64,000 nt of DNA. Origin: Fratercula arctica. Lineage: Eukaryota > Chordata > Aves > Charadriiformes > Alcidae. This document shows, piece after piece, positions 1 to 12,500 of the stretch (positions are counted from its first letter, which is position 1; every line of letters begins with the position of its first letter). The stretch lies in NCBI GenBank assembly GCA_947846985.1, contig CANTUZ010000008.1, forward strand, positions 23,269,352-23,333,351, given 5' to 3'. Below the pieces are notes generated by a model. The model had not been told where the DNA came from, did no database searches, and worked only from the letters and a program-made list of their open reading frames with translations. The translations under genes and the position numbers were made by a program.

Positions 1-1730
1 GTACCCCACTGGAAAAAGCATAAAATAAGGTGTGATGTTCTGATGCCCTGCACCATGGAGTGGGACTGGGTGAGAAAAGCGATAAGCATGTGCTGAGCTT
101 CTGTCCTGAATACAATTGAAACTAATCATGTGCTCTCCTGACTTTTCTTTTCCCCTTAGACCTGGAGCTGATTTTTTTAAAAAAAACCAACAATATGAAT
201 GATGTGGTTTGTAACGCATGTAATGTCTTCCAAGTAGGATTTATCACACTTTCATATGAGTTACCTCTTCAAGTAAAGCTTAACATTTCCCTTCTTATTT
301 GCATGCTCTAGATAGCATTCAAATAATCATAAATGCTTTTAGTAGTTTTCTTGGGTCCTAAGACTTAATGGGTAATAATAATTAAGGTAAAAAGAGTATG
401 AATTTTCTTGTCTGGGAATGACTGATTAATTAGTTGGAGATAAATTAATTCACATTTGCTGCATTTTCTTCTTTGTCTAATTTTTCTCATTAGCTTTTCT
501 CAAAAGCATGAGTAATTGTGCAAAATACATTTAAAATACAAATCAGACCTATCATAATAGTCTTATTCCTAATTGAAGATGATTTAATGAATACTTGTGC
601 ACGTTTTTCTTGCTTTTATGTAAGTAAACCTGTATTACACTTCTAACATTCTATGAAGTTTTAAAATTCTGAACATTTTTATTTCACTTGACACATACAC
701 GCATACAAATAACCATAACTTAACATTGTTTTTGCATGGAAATGAAACCTGTGATTTATTTTTAAAAAACTTTATTGCAATTCACTGGAATAGTTTTAGG
801 TGATTAGACAAACTCTGGAGGCCGTGGTGGAGACTCCAGACATTTTCCTATGTATGAATTCTGTGAAATTCATTTTAGCCCTAGCTGCTGCTAATAACCT
901 TTCTATACACAATTAAACATAATTGTTCTATAGGTTTAGTACAGACCCAGCAGGCTCTTCTGCTGGCGTTAAAAAGCACATCCTGTCTTTAGCCAGTCCC
1001 TTTTTAGGAGAAATGTTCCCTTTCATGCTTCAGCAGCCATCTGCTTTGGATGGCTCGCAGGTCCATTATACCCTGAAACTGATGGAATGCTGCTGCTGCT
1101 GTGTTGTACTGAGCAAGATGCCTTTAGAGCTGTTCCTTGCTGGTATCTGCAATAATTAATAGTGTGGGGGACTGACAAATTGCAGCGTCAAGGTCAGGAG
1201 GGGTATCCCCATGCAAAGGTCTGAAGCTGTTGTGTAACTGGAGCAGTGTGGGCTTTAATTCTTTCGGCAGATAAGTCTTAAATTATGAGATTTAGGTGTG
1301 GTCTAGATATCATTAGGGCACTTCAGCTCTCAGAGTTAGAAGGGGCGGGGAGTGGAAAGCATTGCAACCATGCATTTTTGAGAACTGATCTGAGAGCTCC
1401 TTGTTTCTTCTGCAACCTTTAACAGTTATGTGGCCTCTGTGTATATAAGGCACACAAAATAAATCAGGTTGAAGTTGAAAGCTAGCCATCACTGAAAGCC
1501 CAGTGCTACATGATTTCAGTTTTCTTCATTAGGTTAAATTTTGACTTGCTCAGACTTTGGTTACCCAGGCTGACTTGGAAGGACCAGAACTCCCCAAGTA
1601 GAAAATGTTCCCAACAAACTAAGCAAGCCTAATGTGGAGATCTAGGTTGAAGTTCTGTGAAACTGTGGGAACATGTGTGAAAGATACTCCAGTGCAGTAT
1701 CTTGCTCTATGTCAAAGGGAAATACATCAT
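1..1730. other. AT-rich non-coding sequence, no gene recognised
   Basis: No recognisable coding region, RNA gene or transposon. A good branch-point/polypyrimidine/AG sequence ends near 160, but the sequence after it matches no exon I know. The longest open frame (923-1159) starts with TTG, has low complexity in its Cys run, and looks like chance. Confidence 0.6.
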
Positions 1731-2832
1731 TGTCTCTAAATTGGAGAGGTGCGAATTTGACAGATGGACCACTTGGTGGATAATGAATTGGCTGAATGGC
1801 CGCACTCAGAGTTGTCGTTAATGGTTTGATGTCCAAGTGGAGACCAGTGATGAGTGGTGTTCCTCAGGGGTTGGTATTTGGACTTGCACTGTTTAACACC
1901 TTTGTCAGTAACATAGACAGTGGGATCAAGTGCACCCTCAGCAAGTTTGCTGATGACACTGAGTTGTGTGGTGCAGTTGACATGCTGGAGGGAAGGGATG
2001 CCATCCAGAGGGACCTGGACAAGCTTAAGAGCTGAGCCCATATGGACCTCATGAGGTTCAACAAGGCCAAGTGCAAGGTCCTGCACATGGGTCAGGGCAA
2101 TCCCAAGCACAAATACAGGCTGGGCAGAGAATGGATTGAGACAGTCCTGAGGAGGAAGGTCTTGAGGGTGTTGGTGGACAAGAAGCTCAACATGAGCAGG
2201 CAATATTCGCTCACAGCCCAGAAAGCCAATGATATTCTGGGCTGCATCAAAAGAAGTGTGCCCAGCATATTGAGGGAGGTGATTCTGCCTCTCTACTCTG
2301 CTCTGCTGAGACCTCACCTGGATTACTGCGTGCAGCTCTGGAGCCCTCAGCACAAGAGGGATACGGACTTGTTGGAGTGAGTCCAGAGGAGGAGCATGAT
2401 GATGATGATCAGAGGTCTGGAGCACCTATGCTATGAAAACAGGCTGAGAGAGTTGGGGTTGTTCAGCCTGGAGAAGAGAAGGCTCTGGGGAGACCTTGTA
2501 GCAGCCTTCCAGTACTTAAAGGGGGTCTACAGGAGAGATGGAGAGGGACTCTTTATCAGGGACTGTAGTGAGAGGATGAGGGGTAACAGTTTTAGACCGA
2601 AAGATGGTAGATTTAGATTGGATATCAGGAAGAAATTCTTTACTGTGAGGGTGGTGAGACACTAGAACAGGTTGCGCAGAGAAGTTGTGGATTCCCCATC
2701 CCTGGAAGAGTTCAAGGCCAGGCTGGATGGGGCTTTGAGCAGCCTGGTCTAGTGGGAGGTGTCCCTGCCCCTGGCAGGGGGCTCGGAATTAGATGATCTT
2801 TAAGATTCCTTCCAACTCTAATCATTCTATGA
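1731..2832 (+). mobile_element. CR1 LINE, 5'-truncated copy
   Basis: CR1 is the dominant non-LTR retrotransposon of birds. This copy starts inside the reverse transcriptase region and runs to the typical 3' end: a segment reading 'gatgatctttaagattccttccaactctaatc' in character, closing with ATTCTATGA at 2824-2832. 5' truncation is normal for target-primed reverse transcription. Coding similarity covers the RT palm and the C-terminal part of ORF2, spread over several frames, so the copy is dead. The left edge is placed to within about 20 bp from where CR1-like sequence starts. Confidence 0.9.
1796..2665 (+). pseudogene. CR1 ORF2 reverse transcriptase remnant
   Basis: This is the coding remnant inside the CR1 copy. 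The first piece (about 1796-2035) holds the RT motif GVPQG and the catalytic box FADDT (1946-1960, the two Asp residues intact), as in CR1-clade reverse transcriptases. A stop at 2033-2035 is followed by a second piece (2042-2380) carrying the thumb-like region with [33 protein letters not shown] sequence (cut here into its recognisable core, LYSALLRPHLDYC), and a third piece (2396-2665) with [13 protein letters not shown]. At least two frameshifts or stops separate the pieces. A short (ATG)n run at 2397-2408 lies at one break and may be the cause of it. No endonuclease domain is present because of 5' truncation. Confidence 0.85.
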
Positions 2833-5800
2833 AGATGCAAAGAAGACTTAAGTAAACATCGCTACCTCTTTCAGCTGCTGCACATCTGAAGATTATACAG
2901 ACTTATACTACTTTTTAATGTCCTCAAATTCAGAAGATTCTACATCATAGACTAAAATACTGCACTGGGCCTGCATATGTACTACGTAGTAGTGTAATGA
3001 CTAATATAAAGTTTTCTGTAAAGCTTAATACTGGGCTAAAAATGGGAATATGGCAATATTGGAGCATATAAGTTCCAGGTTGGTGTGTGGGTGTGAGTTA
3101 GAGATAGCAAATTAACCTTTTTGATGTTCAAACTGTGCTGCATTATAAACTGCACCCTAAAGGCATCCAGTTGGGAAATTAAATAATGTCAATTTAGACT
3201 CTTGCTTGGTTCTCACTGAGGCCAGAGTTCAATAGAGCACTGCATTACTGGAGCAAGTAGAATTTTACTGACCTCTACAGTTGTTTCTGGAACTGAAATC
3301 AGAATGTGTGAAAGCCTGGATAGAAATAATAAAATGAAAATACTGTCAAAAAAAAAAAAAAAAAGCCTTATGAAAGGATAAGATTTACCTAGGTCTACTC
3401 ATATCTCTGGATTACATTTAGTATGCAAGAAAAAAGTGCGTAGTATTTCATCACTTGAAAATTTGGCAGATATGTTACTACTGTCTTTTTTTCCATTGAA
3501 AGGAGCTTCAGTTTTCTTAACTACACCACTAGCCTTTGTCAACTCTGTTTCAATTTTACTATATTTGCTTCTATGTTGCACTGATTCTTGTGTTTAAAGC
3601 AAAAGTCTTGCTCTTGTTACTGAACGTGCTTTTTACAAACTGTTTGTGAAGGTGCAGAAGTTTTCTCTCTATAGTGGTACGACTTTCTCTCCTCATTTAT
3701 CTATAGGAAAGGTCCCTCATCTGAATTGCATACCTTAAATATGTATAGTATGTTACAATACAGATGCATCTGTGTCACAGTGCTGGAAATCATCTAAGCA
3801 TCATTTATAAATGAGACACTGAACAGCCATGAGGCTGGTGTGCAGCTGAGTGTGTTGCTGTTTGCACCTCTTGTTGTTCAAATACTAAAAACTCTACTAG
3901 TAAAATACCATCTCATCTCACTGAATGTATAATATTATACTGTTTATTTTTATAAATAGCTTTTCTCACAATGGATAAATTTTGACCTAAAGTGCTGGTA
4001 AAACTCGCAATGAAACAAAGGTAGCTTTGTGGGAAAAAATGAAGCCCAAGTATAGAACTCATAATTTTTATTTGAAAAATCAAAGCAGGTTTTTCTCAAG
4101 TTTAGGTAAAATCTTCTGTTTACTGATTATTTTACTGCACACTAAGTGAGACTTCTGGCAATGAGATGCTTCTTTAATTAATATGAGCACAAGAAGCATG
4201 CTCTGCTATTTGACTCCCTCAATGTCACTGTAGGTGACGTGGAAAGCTGCTCTGCAGTTTCATGTGTACCACATTCACGTAACGTGAAATGGCTTTCCAA
4301 GGCCAGTGCCTTCAAGCTGTGCTGTGAGATGCTTCCACTCCTCCTTGCGTCTGTGCCTCCTCCATGCTGGTATAACCTGTGTTGTGCAGCTGAGAGATGG
4401 CAGTATAAATGGTGTGAGTCTGTAGCAATGGCAGTGCCATACTACAGGGCGAACAGCAGGCCGTCAGCTTTGCACTGAGTTTGCAAGGTCTCAGGACTGA
4501 GGCTAGTCAGGCTTGCCTGGGCTGAACTCTTCATTACTGTCTGTGGCTTTGTGTTATCTGACTTTGCTGAAACAGCAATTTTTCTAGCTGACTAAATGCC
4601 TGTGGCAAATTTGCTTTACTACTGTTTATCTTTATGTGGTGACATCATGACTTGCATAATGATGTAATATAGTGAAGTCCAGGCCTGCTGTGGTAACGGA
4701 GGCCTTGAAGAGTGGAGATGAAGGCAGTGCACATGGTTACGAGTGGTGGAGCACAGGCTGCGAGTGACATGCAAAGAAATGCAGACCACCTGGGGTGGGT
4801 GAAACTGGTTTTGGGGGTAACAGAACAAAGTAATAGTGCCCAACATCCATAAAAGGTTTCATGTAGTAGATCTGGATGTAACATGGAGCTGCAGACTGAC
4901 GTAGAAAGAAAAAGATACAGGAATGTTAGCAAATATATACTTTAAAAAAAACCCAACAAAATCAACAAAAAAATACCAAACATATAGACCCAACAATGCC
5001 CTGAGCTCATCCTGGAGTGAGGAAGAAGAAACCATCAGAATGAACTTCTTATTCCTCCCAGCAAAGGACTAGGGAAGGTGACACCTCTGTAACCAAACCA
5101 ACACCAGAGTGAAACCCTTGGCTGAAGGACCCAGAGGAGCAGGGGAGGGCGAGCATAACACCAGAAAGGTAAAAATTGTTAATTTCTTTCATTCTTTCTT
5201 CTGTAGTAATTTCAACTCATAATGATTAGACTTAAGAAGGCTAAAAATAAGTTCTTGGCATATATATTTTAGGTATATGTATTTTATATACAAATGAAAG
5301 ATGCGCTTCCTCTTTGCCCTTAAAACAAGGTTTGAACATCATAAAGGTAAGGTAGTGGCCTTTTTTCCTCAGGGGAGAAATTCCTCTAGATTTGAAAGCT
5401 TATTGAAATCCCTCTGCTTTCGTGCTTGGAAGGGATACCAGGATGTGATCCTCTAATTTGGTTTTAAAAATCAGATGAATAAGCAATCAGCAATCATGAA
5501 TAGCGTGCCAGAACTGCATATCAAGTACAAGAGGAGAGACTGATTATTCAGTGCTTCTGCACAGAGGTATTTTGCAGGAAATCTGCATCACAATACACTG
5601 CTTGCTATTGGATTGGATTTAGTAAAACAAACCAGAGGTTCAGCATGTTTATAGATTCCACTTTCAGTGATGGCTAGATATATTTTTCTCTAAAAATAAT
5701 GTTATTCTGCAGCTGAGGAATAGAGAACATTCTTCCAGTTACTGCAATATCAGCAGTGCTTTGCCATCTATTTTTGTAGCATGTGTGTTAAAATGATCCC

Positions 5801-6764
5801 TCTTATGAATCTGGCAATGTGTCAGCAGCATGCTGGAGAATAACAGGGATGGATGAGAGCCATAAACTAGAAGCTAGATGCTCCTTGATTTAAGAACACT
5901 GCTTTGTACTTGGCTGGGTCAAGATCCTGGCATCAGGTACTTCTGACTTTGATAACTTTGGCTTCATTTTGGGTAACTAATTTCCTTTATTACGGTGAGA
6001 GAAAAGAAATGCCAGGAGATAAGTATCATCCCCTCACCCCCCATATGGACTGAACAGAACCTGAAGAAAGGTTGCTCTTTAAGTTGTGGTTGTCATCTTG
6101 GTTTTGTTCAATACTGTGAATATCTTTTTTAATGTAGTAGCATAATGGTTGTAGATCCAAATCACTTCATGACTGATGCCCAGGGATCAAGAAGAGCAGA
6201 CACGCATGCAGAACCATACCTAGACTTGGAGATGTGTTGGGGTGATTACTTTACTTTATAACTGGACTCTGAACACCCAAAACATTAAGTCTGAGTTCTG
6301 CAGCTGTGATCCAGTTCTATGCAAAATGCTATGTTACATTGATAAAAATTACTTGGACCTCTGTTAGCTCATGTCTCTGATGTTACACATAGAGAGCAAA
6401 ATTAAAAGTGCTATCATTGGAATCTGATTCAAATCTTTGTTTTTACTGCATTCGTAGAGAGAGCTATCAAATCTGATCATGAATCAGTTGCTGAATGGCT
6501 GCATTTTTTTTTAGCCAGTTTACCTAAATATGCTTGTCTGAAACTATTATGGTCCTAGAGCTGATTGAGGAGTAGGCCAAATGTCCCTGCCATTGGGATG
6601 GAGTTGCCTGTGGAGATGAGTAGAGGGCAGGAGGTGGTAAGTCTCAGTCTCTTGCCATGCGTGTCAAAGTGCTGAGTCCACTGGAGATTTATAGCGCTAT
6701 ATATGAACTGGAAAATAATTCTTATTTCTTTCATACTGTAGTGAAACCACTGACTTGTGGCCTA
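2833..6764. other. AT-rich non-coding sequence, no gene recognised
   Basis: No gene, RNA or clear transposon seen. It holds an adenine run at 3348-3364 and short A-rich stretches near 4940-4975. A weak CR1-like stretch near 5425-5460 was not strong enough to call. Confidence 0.55.
3348..3364 (+). repeat. (A)17 tract
   Basis: Seventeen adenines in a row. An AATAAA lies within about 20 bp upstream, which is the arrangement left by a retroposed transcript, but I see no flanking target duplication, so only the tract itself is claimed. Confidence 0.9.
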
Positions 6765-7097
6765 CTAGTATCTTAAGGGGGCTTACAAGAAAGCTGGTGA
6801 GGGACTTTTTAGGATGTCGGGTAACGGTAGGACTAGAGGGAATGTATTAAAACTAGAGATGGGTTGATTCAGATTGGTTGTTAGGAAGAAGTTCTTCACC
6901 ATGAGGGTGGTGAGACACTGGAAGGGGTTACCCAGAGAAGGTGGTGGAAGCCCCATCCCTGGAAGTTTTTAAGGCCAGGCTGGATGGGGCTCTGAGCAAC
7001 CTGATCTAGTGGGAGGTGTCCCTGCCCGTGGCAGGGGGGTTGGAACCAGATGATCTGAAAGGTCCCTTCCAACCCTGACAATTCTATGATTCTATGA
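6765..7097 (+). mobile_element. CR1 LINE, short 3' fragment
   Basis: The last third of a kilobase of a CR1 element. It begins in the region equivalent to the end of ORF2 (compare CR1 at 2520-2830: the same 'agg aag aa(g/a) ttctt' and 'gagggtggtgagacactgga' blocks recur at 6886-6920) and ends with the tandem tail ATTCTATGATTCTATGA at 7081-7097. The frame is broken by stops. It is the same orientation and probably a close subfamily to the copy at 1.7-2.8 kb. Confidence 0.88.
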
Positions 7098-9213
7098 CTT
7101 GATCAAAGTTACTACTGATACATTCTGGTTATGCTAAATCAGAATTCAGCCCAGTCTGTTCATTTTTTCCACTAGGTCTTACAACTACATCTTTCAATAC
7201 TGTTTTAACAATGTGTCAAAAAAGAACCTTCACTGTGTAACCTAGTTTGATGGCCCAACTATTACTGGTAGATAAGTTTAAGCCTCTTTTGTGCTTGACT
7301 GCATTTTTATGAAGTCTGAAATGCCAATAAGCATTAAAATAAATATTTTAACTGAACTTGGCAAAGGAAAACCTGAAAAGGTGTTGAGAAGACCCTCTGA
7401 TTTTTGACAAGCTGAGAGTTTCTTAGAGAGGGAGCACAAGCACATATTTAAAAAAAAAAAAAAAAATCAGTCCCTCTACATTGTATTTTCTAACAGTTTT
7501 TAATCCTGAGAATACATTAGCATTCTTTGTTGGTGGGAATATGTTCCCTATATATAGCAATATATTTCACATACATTTTGTTGTGTTGATGTGTGTAATG
7601 AGCTGAAGCAAAATATAGTAAAAAAGTACATAAAAAGAAACTCATATTTATAACATGTTAGATTTAAATTTGCTAATATTTAATCTGCACTTCATCTGAC
7701 CATTTGAAGAAAAGGCCCTTGTAATGTGGAATTGTAAGAAATGAATAGGTTATTCTGGCACATGTATTCATCCTGCTTCTAATTGGGGAAACAACAACCT
7801 GGTCTACAGCTTAGCCTGTCAACAATTTGTATAAAATATTTGTGACTGCCACTTGTATAATCTGAAATATTAATAAATCTAGCAGGAATCATATCTGCAA
7901 GCAAAAAGGCAGGAAAGGAGTTACAGAACAGCATGCAGTATGCTTTTTAAACAAAAATAGCATTACTTATGATCTATTAAATATAACCTATTATATACAT
8001 GTACCATATATATACCCTGTGCATGAAAAGTATGGTGCATTATGTGGTAGCTGAAACATGTCGCTTTGCATCCACAGCAAATTTCAAAAAGAAAAATAGA
8101 TTATTATCATTCAAGAAAGGTATGTGCATTATGTCTTCATAACAAAGCAGTCTGAATTACATTATTTCTGAATGACAGATAGCACTAGTCTCTCCTCTGC
8201 TCTTGCAGCTGCTGCATTGCAGAATGAAACACGGAAAACTTCATCGTGTTTTCTACCCCTTAGGACTCCCATGAGGCTGCTGTGCTTGTACACCAGTGGC
8301 CTCAGTTGCTTTAGGAATACAGATTAGGAGGAATATAATAGAGAGGTTTTGCACAAAAGGGAATGGTTTAAGGGAAGAAATCTGAGTGCCTGTTAACACT
8401 GCTTCAAGGAGGAATGATATCAAGGGTACAACAACAGTTTCCTCATCTTGCCGCTCAAGCCAATGGCCACATTTAGCTCCATGCGCATTGCTCTGCAAGC
8501 TGCCAGAATTGACTTTTAAAAAATATAGCTTACTTACTGGTCCAGTTGGAGGGGGAAAAAAAGCCTACACATTTGGTGCTGTCCAGAAAGACTATAATAG
8601 CTATGGAAGTGAGGTGGTAGAATCCCATAGAGTTCTTGTCTCCTCCAGACATCAACTCTCCCAGGTAGAGCTGTGAAGTTACTTGAAATTAGTGTAGTGT
8701 CAAAGTACAAATGTCTAATTGGCTTTATCAAAAGTCATCCAGGGATGTAAATGAGTCCTGTCCCACATAGTTCCTCTTACATTGCTAGCAAGTTGCTCCG
8801 CTAGTACTTCTGACAGCAGTGACGTTGTACACCTGTCTCAGCAATGGTACTCAGTCTGGAGACACAGTTATGTTGCTGTATTTCTGCAGGAAGAGCTGGA
8901 TGGGCAGTCTGTTACCTGGAAATGCCTGGTTAGTATTGAGCTGTAAAATTTTTCTGCTCTTGCAGTCATAGGGTGCAGACAACATCATTCAGTGCATAGC
9001 TTTCCATTTGAGGTTTCCTCTTGCCTTGCATGATGACCTTGCATATCTGCCTGGCTAGTGGTCTTTAGAGCTCAACAAGGAGCAGCAGAAAATCTCGGGA
9101 ACTTGCATGTAAGTCAATGTGATCCCAACTAGAGTAAGGGGAGTGGGCTGTAAAAAAGATACTTGAAATTTTTCAAGTTTTCATAATATTTTCAGGTTTT
9201 ATAAATGAACCAT
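7098..9213. other. AT-rich non-coding sequence, no gene recognised
   Basis: Nothing gene-like recognised. Contains an (A)17 run at 7450-7466 and long TA-rich stretches near 7540-8030. The open frame at 8386-8676 has no recognisable similarity and an overlapping antisense frame of comparable length, so it is treated as chance. Confidence 0.55.
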
Positions 9214-9218
9214 CTACA

Positions 9219-9536
9219 TGTCGTGGTTTGGCCTCAGATGGCAACAAAGAACCATGTGTCGCTCGCTCAGCTCTTCCCGGTAGGGGAAGGATCAGAAGAA
9301 AAAGGCAAAACTCTTGGGTTGAGACAAAGGCAGTTTAACAGAACAGCAAAGGGAACAAGAAAACAATAACATGGACAGAGGAATATACAAACACGATTAC
9401 GGAACCGCCACTCACCAACCGGACCCAGGATGCGCCAGCCCGCTCTAAACCCAACTGCCTGCCCCCTCCCCTCCTTTTAATCTCAGGGTGGGCGTGGCTC
9501 ACATGGTTTAACCCTGTCCCCGCTGGAACCAGGACA
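9219..9536 (-). mobile_element. Solo LTR, ERV-L-type family (minus strand)
   Basis: A 318-bp copy of the LTR that bounds the provirus at 50.4-57.0 kb, in reverse orientation. Read on the minus strand it starts TGTCCTGGTTCC and ends AAACCACGACA. The flanking 5 bp are a perfect target-site duplication, CTACA, at 9214-9218 and 9537-9541. It is shorter than the 337-bp LTRs because of a deletion of about a dozen bases near its 5' end and a smaller one in the T-rich middle. No internal retroviral sequence is attached, so it is a solo LTR formed by LTR-LTR recombination. The 5-bp duplication fits class III ERVs. Confidence 0.95.
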
Positions 9537-9541
9537 CTACA

Positions 9542-12500
9542 TTATGCCACAACAGATTGGTAGTAGCAGAGTAAATTGTGTTATTGCTAGCTTTCTGCTC
9601 CTGAAGGCAAGTATTCAACTTGGTTTTGTCACATCAGACAATTTGCTAATTGTCGTTTGGCTTGCATTGATTTGTTAGAAATTGCACTGCTTCTTTGCGC
9701 ACAGCAAAATACAAATGAATACATCTACAGAAATTTCCTGTTGAGGTTTTTCAGGTATCCTTTAAGACTGTGACCTCAAGGATACGTGTAACCTTTTGGT
9801 GTATACTTGCCTGATAGCTTAAAATAATGTAAGATAATTATCTATAAAAATTATGAAAGATATTTCTATCTACTGAATTTTGAGACTGAAGTATCAAAGC
9901 ATTTATGTTGCAAACCTGGAATATTTAAGGAATATCTAACCAGATCTTATTCTGTTCTTTCTTGTAACTACTTATTATTGAGAAACTTGGTTATAGTATA
10001 TTTTTGACACTTAAGAAAATCTGGAGAAGAATTGATTGTCTAATGAAAAACGCATTAAAATATATGCCTCAGACCAAGCTCTGGTCTCAGTGTAGAATGC
10101 TGTCAAATTCACTGGAGTGATGCATTCACACTGATGGTAGCTTCTAAGGCATAGAACTAGGGTTTTTTAAGTGGTGTTTAATGCTGCTTAAAATCTGCTT
10201 CATCTGATCATGCAGTTGTTGAATTGACTTAAATGATTCATCTGGAAAAGCAACAAAAATACCCAGACTTTTTGCTCTCTTGATGAAAGAGCAAAAGTAA
10301 CTAACAATCAGTTGATTTGCTAGATATAAAAATCCTTCAAATACTTAGTATGCCATAATATACTCAAAATACCATGGGAAAAAGGTACAAATCATGATGG
10401 CACTCAGAAAGTACAAGCCCTGTTCAAAGTGGATCACACTTCATTTTTGGGTAAATATAATTTAACTGAGAAATAGCTAACCATCAGGCTGTCAATTACT
10501 TTCAAACAGCAGAGACACGAGTTCAGATAAGAATGTGCTTTCTACAGAAAGCTGTGCTAATAAAAGCAGATCCTTAGGTATGAATCCTGTCTTGTGGGAA
10601 CTCTGTAGATTAAATTCTTCATCACTGTGGCTGCAGGTTAAGACTCCAAGGCTGCTGATAAGGCTAAGGGCTGGTTTCTTATGGTGGTTGTGTTTAGTGG
10701 CAAATTAAATTTGGGATATGTAGATGCCAAATGCTATATAAACTTGAAGTGTTTTCTTGGAAAGTTTGTCATCTAAAAATTGGATCAACAACTGGAGGAT
10801 CATGGGGGGGAAAGGAGGCAGTGTGCACAGATACATCTCTAAATGTGCATTTTTAAACTATTTAGCACTTTTTTTTTGCACTATGGTAGTAGACTAGCTT
10901 GGGAAAGGTCTGCAGGTTGGGGTTGTTCTGGGAGAATTTCATGCATAGGACAAAAATTTATATTTCAAATAGAAATAGTATAAACTGAACCCGTTTTGGA
11001 AGTTTCACAGAAGATTCCTATTGTTTTGGCACTTTTCCTAGTTCACCTGGGGCCACAACTACCAATTCTCTTAGAGATGGTATTTGTATGTTTGTACCAG
11101 TATGAAGGAAAAAATAGTCTTGAGAGAAAGCCCTGTATTTAGATGTCTCTGGCCTGCCTTCAGATGTGAAAAGATCTGGTGACAAAAAGTGAATCATTTC
11201 TAGGTAATGTGAACTTTAGGCACTTCTAATTATTATGAGGTTAGCAATTACTAGGAGATTGGTTTATATATTTATTTCATTATATTATGAACTATATAAA
11301 CCAGAGATATGGTGATCACCTTATAAATACTGATAAATTGCCACAAATACATATTTATCAAGAAATAATACTGTTGTTTGAAGTAAATGCATAGTCTTAC
11401 ACACAAAAACATAGATAAGAATGTTTCTTAGGTTGCACGGTCAAGCACCAAAATTTAGAAAATTACAAAATCATGATGGCTTAAGCGATAGTTGCATCTC
11501 CTCTTTTGAACCTAAACCATACTAAATGAGGTGGGAATTCTGTGGAAAAAAAAATATGTAGTTATGCAGTTAAGGACTGTTTCATAATGCGTGTTCATGG
11601 GGGAAAAGGATTTTTTTAAAGACAAACCCACTTTGAATATGGGAGGAAATTCACAGCATGAAGAAAAAGTATCCTTTGCGATAATTCAAGGTGAAGTAGC
11701 AAAGGCCTGCTCCAATGTATCGAGGCATAAAATTGTTATTTCTCAGGAGAATCTATTAAAATGGAATTGTCACCCTTTAATAAAAGGTAAGTACTTTGAT
11801 ACCTGTAATTATGGTGACGTGTACCTTTCCACTCTGAAAATCCTCATTTTGGCTGCATTCAACTCTTTCATGTGGTGTTTTTCATTGTGGTTGTTACTTC
11901 CTGAAAAGTAGTCCAGCATTTTTTCTGGGGTGTTGCAACATCAAACACATCTGGATTATGGTGGATTAATACAGTGTCTTGCAAGGAGCCACTACATTGT
12001 TCTGAGAGTCCAGGCTGTCATTGCCCCAGCCCTGTGAGTTGGTACAAGTTGCTTCTGCTGCCAAAAGAAACACTCCTGTCCCCCGTGGTCTCCATCTACT
12101 TGTTTGTGTCCAGATATCCATCCCTCTTTTGCCAGCCATGAAAATTTCTGCTCTCTGGCAATGAAGAGCATGAGTGGGTTTTTTTTAACTAACTGGTGGG
12201 ATCCCCAGCCTAGTTCATCACTTGCACACACGTGGCACTGTAGCAAAGGAAGGACGGGAAGAACTCTTTCAATCTTCCACTGAACTATGGCAAAATTATT
12301 TGTCACGGTAGTTTCAACTAATTTTTGCTGTGAGCTAATGAGACTTGGATTAACATCATTGCAAGATCATAGCATGGGACCTAAAAGGGCAAACTAAATT
12401 TTAATAGATATGCCAAAAACTCTGCATGAGGTATTATATTGGCTTGGTAGGAGGATTTTGGGGTGATGAGCAGTTTTGCTTGGTGTTTGCCACGGAGATG

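Noticed and set aside
139..304. Branch-point/polypyrimidine/AG sequence followed by ~50 open codons
   Set aside because: Good acceptor form at about 160 but no convincing donor or protein similarity; such patterns are frequent by chance.
923..1159. 78-codon plus-strand frame
   Set aside because: It starts with TTG, contains a run of cysteines from a TGC repeat, and has no recognisable family.
1736..2425. 229-codon minus-strand frame
   Set aside because: It lies antisense to the CR1 reverse transcriptase region; the real coding sense is the plus strand.
3290..3380. Processed pseudogene end (AATAAA plus poly(A))
   Set aside because: No flanking target duplication or recognisable coding body upstream.
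5420..5465. Possible minus-strand CR1 3' end
   Set aside because: Only a GGAAGGGA-type block matches; the rest of the CR1 end and the terminal repeats are missing.
11591..12306. Open frames of 104-106 codons on both strands
   Set aside because: The plus-strand frame starts with GTG; neither resembles a known family.
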